Positions 7,632-13,330 of a stretch of 17,126 nt of DNA are shown one piece after another. Location: NCBI GenBank assembly GCA_041744735.1, contig JBGTKH010000321.1, positions 1-17,126 on the forward strand. The letters are read 5' to 3'. The stretch's first letter is position 1; each line of letters begins with the position of its first letter. A program made the position numbers and the translations under genes. The notes beneath the pieces are model-generated. The model made no database searches, was not told the origin of the DNA, and worked only from the letters and a program-made list of their open reading frames with translations. This stretch comes from JBGTKH01 sp041744735. Lineage in GTDB: Bacteria > Planctomycetota > Planctomycetia > Pirellulales > Pirellulaceae.

Positions 7632-8162
7632 ATGGCAGCGGATGCTGAAGAGTTTCTCTGTGTACGTTGTTCACGTCACATGCAGACGTGTTGTCAAACA
7701 TGCGAAATCTATACGACGCCGCGAGACGTCGAACGCATCGCCGAGCACACGGGGCGCGAGGATTTCTATGACTATCGTGCTCCCGACAACCCGGATTACT
7801 TGGATCACGACGATGACTGTGCGTGGCGCGACAATGTGTTCCGCGCGGATGGTACGCGGCGCGTGTTGAAGCGCGAGCCGAGCGGCGATTGTACTTTTCT
7901 CGGCGCGCACGGTTGCACGTTGCCGTTAGATGTTCGGCCGTTGGTTTGCCGGCTCTATCCGTACGACTACGATGAACAGGGCATCAAGCCGACCTTATCC
8001 AAAGGTTGTCCGCTGGAGTTACTGCGGCCGGGCCAAGGGTTGATACAGGCGCTGGACATGAACCTGCACGACGCCGAGCGCTGGCACGCGCAGCTTTACG
8101 ACGAGATCCGTTTGGAGAAAACGACCGATGCGAATCGGCTTGACCTACGACCTGCGCGCTGA
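7632..8162 (+). CDS. YkgJ-family cysteine-cluster protein
   Basis: This 176-residue protein has the cysteine pattern of the YkgJ/CxxCxxCC family, which probably binds zinc or an iron-sulfur cluster. CVRC (10-13) and CCQTC (20-24) lie near the N-terminus. C87 in GDCTFL, C95 in HGCTL, C106 in RPLVCRLYP and C126 in KGCPLE complete the family signature. The biochemical role of the family is not settled; some members sit beside methyltransferases or ligases. The start ATG 7632 has AGGGG about nine bases upstream. The last 35 bases overlap the start of the ATP-grasp gene in another frame, which suggests translational coupling and a shared function. Confidence 0.85.
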   Translation: MAADAEEFLCVRCSRHMQTCCQTCEIYTTPRDVERIAEHTGREDFYDYRAPDNPDYLDHDDDCAWRDNVFRADGTRRVLKREPSGDCTFLGAHGCTLPLDVRPLVCRLYPYDYDEQGIKPTLSKGCPLELLRPGQGLIQALDMNLHDAERWHAQLYDEIRLEKTTDANRLDLRPAR

Positions 8163-9159
8163 GTATCTGGCGGCGGGTTACGGCGAAGAGGAAACCGCCG
8201 AGTTCGATCGCCCCGATACGATCGATGCCTTGGAACAGGCCGTGCGTCAGTTGGGGCATGAGCCCAATCGCATCGGCCACGCGCGGCAGTTGATCCAGCG
8301 GCTGGCCACCGGCGACGACTGGGATTTGGTGCTGAACATCGCCGAAGGCTTGAATGGCATCGCGCGGGAAGCACAGGTGCCCGCGATTCTGGATGTGTAC
8401 GAGATTCCGTACACGTTTTCTGATCCACTGATCATGTCGCTCACGCTGCACAAGGGACTGACGAAAGGCGTCGTACGAAACGCGGGGCTGCCGACAGCGG
8501 ACTACGCGGTGATCGAACAACTGGGCGACGTCGATCGTGTCGATCTGCCGTATCCGCTGTTCGCCAAGCCGGTCGCCGAAGGGACGGGAAAAGGCGTAAC
8601 GCCCGCTTCCAAGGTCACACGGGCCGAATTACTGCGGCCGGTGTGTGAAGAGTTGCTCGGCCGCTACCGTCAGCCGGTATTAGTCGAGACGTTTCTGCCG
8701 GGCCGAGAATTCACGGTCGGCCTGGTCGGCACGAGCGATGATGCGGAAGTGCTCGGCACGCTGGAGATCGTGTTGTTGGAAGGCGCCGAGTCCGAGGTGT
8801 ACTCGTACGTGAACAAGGAACGCTCCGAGGAGTTGGTCGAGTATCGTTTGGTCCACGCGGATCGCGACGACGAAGTGCGACGCGCGGAAGAGATCGCTCT
8901 GCGCGCGTGGCGCGTACTCGGCTGCCGCGATGGAGGCCGAGTCGATTTGCGTTCCGATGCCAAGGGTCGGCCGAACTTCTTGGAAGTCAACCCGCTGGCC
9001 GGTTTGCACCCGCACCATTCCGACCTGCCGATTCTGTGCAACCAGTTAGGCATCCCGTATATAACCCTGATCGATCGCATCCTCCGCTCGGCCAGCCAGC
9101 GCGTGGTTAAAGCTCGGCGACCGCTTTACAATCCAGCCGCAAGTTTGGCGGCGAGTTGA
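8128..9159 (+). CDS. ATP-grasp ligase of the D-Ala-D-Ala ligase superfamily (first of two)
   Basis: This 343-residue protein has the D-alanine--D-alanine ligase fold, which couples ATP hydrolysis to joining a carboxylate and an amine through an acyl-phosphate. The N-terminal domain carries LNIAEGLNGIAREAQVPA (69-86) and IPYTFSDP (93-100). The ATP site has LFAKPVAEGTGKGV (144-157) with K147, then FLPGREFTVGLVG (189-201). The metal-binding end is GGRVDLRSD (269-277) and FLEVNPLAGLHP (284-295), with D273, E286 and N288 as likely ligands. Standard Ddl has EVNTxPGMT in that place, so the acceptor substrate probably differs from D-alanine. ATG 8128 lies inside the ykgJ-like gene, with GGAG about 11 bases upstream. 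A cell-wall role is not excluded, but the neighbours (no mur genes) argue against it. Confidence 0.85.
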   Translation: MRIGLTYDLRAEYLAAGYGEEETAEFDRPDTIDALEQAVRQLGHEPNRIGHARQLIQRLATGDDWDLVLNIAEGLNGIAREAQVPAILDVYEIPYTFSDPLIMSLTLHKGLTKGVVRNAGLPTADYAVIEQLGDVDRVDLPYPLFAKPVAEGTGKGVTPASKVTRAELLRPVCEELLGRYRQPVLVETFLPGREFTVGLVGTSDDAEVLGTLEIVLLEGAESEVYSYVNKERSEELVEYRLVHADRDDEVRRAEEIALRAWRVLGCRDGGRVDLRSDAKGRPNFLEVNPLAGLHPHHSDLPILCNQLGIPYITLIDRILRSASQRVVKARRPLYNPAASLAAS

Positions 9160-9187
9160 CGCCGTTGCTGCAAATCAAAGGAGTGCA

Positions 9188-9327
9188 GCAAAATTATGGA
9201 GGGCAAAATCATGAGAGCGCATTTCAAAACCGTAGCTGCACTCGCCAGAGTGCGGTTGGAGGCCGAAAAACCCGCGTTCTGGCGAACGCAGCTACGATTG
9301 ATTTAGATTTGCCCTCCCTGATTTTGC
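9188..9327. repeat. Nested palindromic element between the two ATP-grasp genes
   Basis: Nearly the whole spacer 9160-9345 is an element built of two nested inverted repeats. The outer arms (9188-9211 and about 9304-9327) pair with a few mismatches; the left arm includes the second copy of the 27-base GCAAAATCATG unit (9188-9214). The inner arms are 9231-9250 and 9277-9296, about 17 of 20 positions complementary, with core CTGGCGAACGCAGCTACG. It could form a long hairpin in the transcript between the two ligases. No coding capacity is seen. Confidence 0.65.
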
Positions 9328-9345
9328 ATTCCCCTCCGATCAGCA

Positions 9346-10338
9346 ATGCGCATCGCAATCCTTCATAACGCCGTATCGCCGACAGCGGCCAAAGACGAGC
9401 AAGACGTGCTGGTGCAATTGGAGGCTGTCTCGTGCGCGTTGCGAAGTCTCAAGCACGACGTTGTCGCCGTACCGTGCACGCTCGATCTTGAAGCCATGCG
9501 GCTGCGACTTAGTGAATTCGCGCCGCACGTCGTCTTTAATCTCGTCGAATCATTGGGTGGATCTGATTCACTGATGCATCTGGCGACGGCGGTGCTCGAT
9601 GTAATGGGATTGCCATACACGGGTTCTTTGACCGAAGCGGTCTTTCTCACGAATCACAAAGTGCTGGCCAAACAACGCATGCGCGCCGCCGGACTGCCCA
9701 CGCCGGATTGGGTCACGCATGACGGCCAGTCGTGCTGCGAAGTGAGCGGCAACGTGTCTCGTAAAGCGACGTACATCGTCAAGCTAATTGGCGAGCACGC
9801 GTCAGTCGGATTGAGCGACGAATCGATTCTCTACGACGTCGATGAACAGGAACTTCGCCGCCAAATGGCAGCGACCGCAACGCAAGCTGGGCGGCCATGT
9901 TTTGCCGAACAGTACATCGACGGACGCGAGTTCAATTTGTCTCTCCTGGACAGCAAAAATGACGTAGTAGTTTTGCCGCCGGCTGAAATCGACTTCTCCG
10001 CATTCGCGCCCGGCAAGCCGCGCATCGTGGACTACAAGGCGAAGTGGCACGAAGATTCTGCCGAGTACCAAAACACGCCACGACGCTTCGATTTTCCGGC
10101 GAGCGATCGCCCGTTGCTCGACAAGCTCTACTCGCTCGCGCGGGACGGTTGGCGGCTGTTCGGCGTGCGCGGTTATGCCCGCGTTGATTTTCGGGTAGAC
10201 GCGGACGGCAATCCGTGGATACTAGAGGTCAACGCCAATCCCTGCCTCTCCCCCGACGCCGGCTTTGCCGCCGCACTGGCTCGAGCGGAAGTCGAATATG
10301 TGGATGCGATTCAACGGATTGTCACCGCAACAATTTAA
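9346..10338 (+). CDS. ATP-grasp ligase of the D-Ala-D-Ala ligase superfamily (second of two)
   Basis: This 330-residue protein is a second, clearly different ligase of the same fold. VVFNLVESLGGSDSL (62-76) and LPYTGS (89-94) mark the N-terminal domain. Lysine-containing YIVKLIGEHASVGL (143-156) and YIDGREFNLSLL (190-201) form the central ATP-grasp part. GYARVDFRVDADGNP (276-290) and LEVNANPCLSPDAG (293-306) give the metal ligands D281, E294 and N296. The acceptor end (NPCLSPDAG) differs from both the first ligase (NPLAGLHP) and standard Ddl, so the two enzymes probably act on different substrates or on successive steps. No Shine-Dalgarno is visible before ATG 9346; the start is preceded by GATCAGCA, similar to the heptamer array downstream. 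An alternative substrate such as an amino-acid amide or dipeptide cannot be excluded. Confidence 0.85.
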   Translation: MRIAILHNAVSPTAAKDEQDVLVQLEAVSCALRSLKHDVVAVPCTLDLEAMRLRLSEFAPHVVFNLVESLGGSDSLMHLATAVLDVMGLPYTGSLTEAVFLTNHKVLAKQRMRAAGLPTPDWVTHDGQSCCEVSGNVSRKATYIVKLIGEHASVGLSDESILYDVDEQELRRQMAATATQAGRPCFAEQYIDGREFNLSLLDSKNDVVVLPPAEIDFSAFAPGKPRIVDYKAKWHEDSAEYQNTPRRFDFPASDRPLLDKLYSLARDGWRLFGVRGYARVDFRVDADGNPWILEVNANPCLSPDAGFAAALARAEVEYVDAIQRIVTATI

Positions 10339-10354
10339 GAGGTCGCATTTGGCG

Positions 10355-10438
10355 ATCAGCAATCAGCAATCAGCAATCAGCAATCAGCGATCAGCGATCA
10401 GCAATCAGCGATCAGCAATCAGCGATCAGCAATCAGCC
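10355..10438. repeat. Heptanucleotide tandem repeat ATCAGC(A/G), 12 units
   Basis: Twelve back-to-back 7-base units of ATCAGCA or ATCAGCG (the last is ATCAGCC) fill 84 bases, starting 16 bases after the stop of the second ligase. There are no spacers, so it is not a CRISPR array. Because 7 is not a multiple of 3, it reads as a repeating peptide in every frame, which produces false ORFs. It resembles the short tandemly repeated repetitive (STRR) sequences known from cyanobacteria. Confidence 0.9.
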
Positions 10439-10459
10439 GTAGAGTTACCGCACTCAGTA

Positions 10460-10520
10460 CCTTCGTCCTTCGTCCTTCGTCCTTCGTAATTCGTAATTCG
10501 TAATTCGTAATTCGTAATTC
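10460..10520. repeat. Second heptanucleotide array: four CCTTCGT then four AATTCGT units
   Basis: CCTTCGT is repeated four times (10460-10487) and runs directly into four AATTCGT units (10488-10515) plus a partial AATTC. The two unit types share TTCGT, so one may have arisen from the other by a change in the first two bases. It ends six bases before the start of the GNAT-deacetylase gene, displacing any normal Shine-Dalgarno (the sequence there is CCCTCC). Confidence 0.9.
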
Positions 10521-10525
10521 CCTCC

Positions 10526-12265
10526 ATGTTCCGCATCCGCCAAGTTCACGACAACATCCTGCCCGTCAATCGAGAAGCGATTAAACAGGTACAGGAAATT
10601 CTGCGCTCACAGTTCGCCGCCGTGCGCGGCGAAGAGGTCGAGCGACTGGGAGCCAAACTTCAGGCCTCTTCCGTCCAGCCGTTCCGCTACATCCTGCTAG
10701 TCGGCGAGAATTCTCGCAGCCGCATATTGGGATTCGCGCTGCTACTGCACGATCCGAAAAACCAGTTCTGCTTTCTCGACTTCATCGCCACGGCCAAGGG
10801 GATCATCGGCCGCGGTATTGGCGGCGCGTTGTACGAGCGGGTGCGCGAACAAGCGGCGGCGCTGAAGGCTAAGGGGCTGTTCTTCGAATGCCTGCCGGAC
10901 AACCCCGACCAGTGCCCAGATCCGAAACTGCTAAAACAAAATGTCGCACGGCTGAAGTTCTACGAGACGTACGGCGCGTTGCCGTTCGTCAACACCGGCT
11001 ACCAAACGCCGGTCAAGCCGGACGACTCGTGCATGCCACTGCTGGTCTTCGACGACTTGGGAAGCAACCAGCCGCTGCGGCCCGCTGACGCGCAAAAAGT
11101 TGTGCGGTCGATCCTGGAGGGCAAATACGCGTACCTCTGCCCGCCGGAGTACGTCAACACGGTGGTCGCCTCATTCCGCGACAATCCGATCCGGTTGCGC
11201 GAGCCGCGGTACGTCAAAGAGGCTTCGCACGTACGGCCTACCAACGTCAAAGTGCACGAACTGATCGCGCTAGTCGTCAACGATAAGCACGACATCCATC
11301 ACATCCGCGAACGCGGCTATGTCGAATCGCCGGTGCGTATTAAATCGATCCTGTCCGAAATCGAACCCAGCGGACTGTTCGAGAAAGTGCCGGTCAAGAA
11401 TTACCCGGACAAACACATCAAGGCGGTTCACGCCGCGGACTTCGTCGAGTACCTAGTCGCCGCGTGCGCTGCCGTGCCGCAAGGCAAGTCGGTGTACCCG
11501 TACGTGTTCCCCATCCGCAACGCAACGCGCCCGCCCAAGGAAATGTCGGTGCGGGCTGGTTACTTTTGTATCGACACGTTCACGCCGCTCAATCAGAACG
11601 CCTATTTAGCGGCCAAGCGAGCCGTCGATTGTGCGTTGACCGCTGCGGACCAAATCCTGCACGGTCGCCGCATGGCCTACGCACTCGTCCGGCCGCCGGG
11701 TCACCACGCCGAACACCGCGCGTTCGGCGGCTTCTGCTATTTCAACAACGCGGGCGTAGCGGCTCATTACCTGAGCAGTTTCGGCAAAGTTGCGATCCTT
11801 GACGTCGACTATCACCACGGCAACGGGCAAGAGAACATTTTCTATTCGCGCAACGATGTGTTCACGGTTTCCATACACGGCGATCCCGATTTCGCGTATC
11901 CATACTTCACCGGCTTTGCCGACGAGCGCGGCGAAGGGCCGGGCGAGGGATTCAACTTGAACATTCCGCTGCCCGAGATTCAGGACGGTGCCCAATATCG
12001 GCAAGCACTGCAAACCGCGATCCAAGCCGTCGCCGATTTCGGCCCGGCGTTTCTGGTCGTGGCCTTGGGCTTGGACCCCGCCAAAGGCGACCCGACCGGC
12101 ACGTGGCTGCTCAAGCCGAAAGATTTCGAACAGAACGGCCGCATGCTCGCCGATCTCGGCCTGGCCACGTTGTTCGTGCAAGAGGGCGGCTATCGCACGC
12201 GGAATCTCGGGGTCAATGCGAGGCACTTCTTCGAGGGCTTTGTGGCAGGAGCGGAGGGTCGATGA
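10526..12265 (+). CDS. Fusion: GNAT N-acetyltransferase + acetylpolyamine amidohydrolase/HDAC-family deacetylase
   Basis: This 579-residue protein joins two opposing activities. Residues 1-175 form a GNAT domain: FLDFIATAKGIIGRGIGGALYERV (two parts, 83-94 and 95-106) holds the acetyl-CoA loop GRGIGG (95-100), and ARLKFYETYGALPF (141-154) is the usual C-terminal GNAT helix. A linker spans about 176-240. Residues 240-579 form a zinc deacetylase of the HDAC superfamily. VRPPGHHAEH (388-397) carries the catalytic H393/H394, FCYFNNAG (403-410) follows, DVDYHHGNG (426-434) supplies zinc ligands D428 and H430, GLDPAKGDP supplies D517, and EGGY supplies Y556. The segment SIHGDPDFAYPYFTGF (449-464) is typical of acetylpolyamine amidohydrolases rather than histone deacetylases. 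The substrate is probably a small acetylated amine. There is no Shine-Dalgarno before ATG 10526; heptamer repeats abut the start. Confidence 0.9.
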   Translation: MFRIRQVHDNILPVNREAIKQVQEILRSQFAAVRGEEVERLGAKLQASSVQPFRYILLVGENSRSRILGFALLLHDPKNQFCFLDFIATAKGIIGRGIGGALYERVREQAAALKAKGLFFECLPDNPDQCPDPKLLKQNVARLKFYETYGALPFVNTGYQTPVKPDDSCMPLLVFDDLGSNQPLRPADAQKVVRSILEGKYAYLCPPEYVNTVVASFRDNPIRLREPRYVKEASHVRPTNVKVHELIALVVNDKHDIHHIRERGYVESPVRIKSILSEIEPSGLFEKVPVKNYPDKHIKAVHAADFVEYLVAACAAVPQGKSVYPYVFPIRNATRPPKEMSVRAGYFCIDTFTPLNQNAYLAAKRAVDCALTAADQILHGRRMAYALVRPPGHHAEHRAFGGFCYFNNAGVAAHYLSSFGKVAILDVDYHHGNGQENIFYSRNDVFTVSIHGDPDFAYPYFTGFADERGEGPGEGFNLNIPLPEIQDGAQYRQALQTAIQAVADFGPAFLVVALGLDPAKGDPTGTWLLKPKDFEQNGRMLADLGLATLFVQEGGYRTRNLGVNARHFFEGFVAGAEGR

Positions 12266-12286
12266 GCCGATGCGAGGCTGCCGACA

Positions 12287-12306
12287 GTTCGCGAACGGGG
12301 TACAAT
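12287..12306 (+). promoter_or_regulatory. Candidate promoter with palindromic operator before the DUF433 gene
   Basis: TACAAT (12301-12306) is a five-of-six match to the -10 consensus. A perfect 10-bp palindrome, GTTCGCGAAC (12287-12296), ends four bases upstream of it, between the -35 and -10 positions. No good -35 box is seen. The start codon is 34 bases downstream of the -10 box. The arrangement would suit autoregulation by an antitoxin-like protein. Confidence 0.3.
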
Positions 12307-12340
12307 AGAATTGAATGCCAGCGTAGTCGAGGTGAAAGTA

Positions 12341-12652
12341 ATGAATGTCCAAATCGTAAACAATCGGATTTCCGGCACTCGAATTACCGTGTGGGACGTT
12401 TTGCACTATCTCGAAGGAGATTGGTCTCACGAGGAGATCGGTGACGTACTCGGACTTTCCGCTGAGCAGTTGAAGGCTGCGGAAAGGTATATCGACGAAC
12501 ATCGCGATGAGGTCATGAAGGTTCATCGTCAGATCGAATCCCGAAACGCGCGCGGCAACTCTCCGGAAGTCGACGCCAAGCTGGCATCCAGCCGCTCAGC
12601 AATCGGCATCATTAGAATCAAGCGACAAGAACAAACTTCCGGAGTCTGCTGA
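12341..12652 (+). CDS. DUF433 family protein, antitoxin-like
   Basis: This 103-residue protein contains a DUF433 domain: VNNRISGTRITVWDVLHYLE (6-25) followed by SHEEIGDVLGLSAEQLKAAERYI, a winged-helix-like DNA-binding region of the kind found in VapB-type antitoxins. The C-terminal 40 residues after HRDEVMK are hydrophilic and outside the family. ATG 12341 is preceded by GAGGTG seven bases upstream; an in-frame TTG at 12311 is less likely. DUF433 genes are commonly paired with a DUF5615 PIN-like toxin, but the next gene is a GNAT acetyltransferase whose start is one base after this stop. Either the toxin was lost or the GNAT replaces it, which would recall GNAT-type toxins, though this GNAT is not recognisably one. 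Confidence 0.7.
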   Translation: MNVQIVNNRISGTRITVWDVLHYLEGDWSHEEIGDVLGLSAEQLKAAERYIDEHRDEVMKVHRQIESRNARGNSPEVDAKLASSRSAIGIIRIKRQEQTSGVC

Positions 12653-12653
12653 A

Positions 12654-13166
12654 ATGGCTGTTGAGTCCATTTGTTCATCGCAACTTGATAGCGTCTCATT
12701 TCGGTATGACCTGACGCCACAGGACCGCAATGCGGTGAGAGCCGTCGTCGAATCGACCGGCTTCTTTTCCTCCGCTGAATCGGACGTGGCAGTGGAGTTG
12801 GTTGACGAGCGGTTGGCGAAGGGCGCGGCGTCGGGTTATGAATTTGTGTTTGCCGAGCGAGACGGCCAACTGTGCGGCTATGCTTGCTTTGGCCCCATCG
12901 CGTGTACCATCGCCAGCTTTGATCTGTATTGGATTGCCGTCGACAAAGCGTGTCAGCGCGAGGGGTTGGGGCGAAAGCTGTTGGAAGAATCCGAGCGGCT
13001 GATTCGCGATCAAGGCGGCCGGCGCGTGTACATCGAAACGTCGAATCGCGCCCAATATGCTCCCACGCGAGCTTTCTACCAGCGCTGCGGATATCGCTGC
13101 GACGCGGTACTGGCCGACTTCTACGCGCCGGGCGACGACAAGGTGATCTTCGTCAAGGCGCTGTGA
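12654..13166 (+). CDS. GNAT family N-acetyltransferase
   Basis: This 170-residue protein is a single GNAT domain that transfers acetyl from acetyl-CoA to an amine. DLYWIAVDKACQREGLGRKL (90-109) holds the acetyl-CoA-binding QREGLG loop (101-106), and APTRAFYQRCGYR (136-148) is the C-terminal GNAT helix. GGAG lies nine bases before ATG 12654, and only one base separates it from the DUF433 stop, so the two are probably co-translated. It lies about 160 bases upstream of the AOR gene, with a palindromic element between. The substrate is unknown. Given the neighbours, a small amine is more likely than a ribosomal protein. A toxin role with the DUF433 protein is a second possibility. Confidence 0.85.
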   Translation: MAVESICSSQLDSVSFRYDLTPQDRNAVRAVVESTGFFSSAESDVAVELVDERLAKGAASGYEFVFAERDGQLCGYACFGPIACTIASFDLYWIAVDKACQREGLGRKLLEESERLIRDQGGRRVYIETSNRAQYAPTRAFYQRCGYRCDAVLADFYAPGDDKVIFVKAL

Positions 13167-13183
13167 GCGCCGGAAAACATCGG

Positions 13184-13262
13184 GTAGTGGTACAAGTTGC
13201 CGTAGCGGAAGTGGTGACACTTCCGAAGTCTCACGACTTCGGCTACCAAAATGTACCACTAC
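13184..13262. repeat. Palindromic element between the GNAT and AOR genes
   Basis: Outer arms GTAGTGGTACA (13184-13194) and TGTACCACTAC (13252-13262) are perfectly complementary. Between them are two hairpins. CGGAAGTG (13206-13213) pairs with CACTTCCG (13218-13225), and CCGAAGTC (13223-13230) pairs with GACTTCGG (13235-13242), each with a four-base loop. The two hairpins share three bases, so only one can be fully formed at a time. No T-run follows, so it is not a classical terminator. It looks like a mobile-type dispersed palindrome. Confidence 0.65.
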
Positions 13263-13277
13263 CAAACATCGGCGTAG

Positions 13278-13307
13278 TTCGCATCGACCTCGCAGATTTG
13301 TTATACT
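13278..13307 (+). promoter_or_regulatory. Weak candidate promoter for the AOR gene
   Basis: TATACT (13302-13307, five of six to TATAAT) lies 18 bases after TTCGCA (13278-13283, four of six to TTGACA) and 23 bases before the AOR start. It would give AOR, MoaD and the TPP enzyme their own transcript. Confidence 0.3.
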
Positions 13308-13330
13308 GCCCTCCAACGCAGGAGGGCGGT

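Noticed and set aside
8128..10338. Vancomycin-resistance-type ligase cluster
   Set aside because: No vanH, vanX or regulator genes are present, and the ligase acceptor motifs differ from VanA.
10355..10438. Possible CRISPR array
   Set aside because: Units are 7 bases and contiguous with no spacers; no cas genes are present.
10265..10489. Repetitive Ser/Gln/Asn-rich peptide encoded by the heptamer array
   Set aside because: It is the automatic translation of a 7-base repeat in all frames, without a start or ribosome-binding site of its own.
10526..12265. True histone deacetylase
   Set aside because: The loop SIHGDPDFAYPYF and overall pattern are of acetylpolyamine amidohydrolase type, and no histone gene is near.
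11606..12526. 306-codon minus-strand open frame
   Set aside because: It lies antisense to the well-supported deacetylase domain and has no recognisable motifs; long antisense frames are common in GC-rich genes.
12929..13330. Upstream extension of the AOR frame
   Set aside because: It would run through the GNAT gene and the palindromic repeat; ATG 13331 has a good ribosome-binding site and a family-like start.
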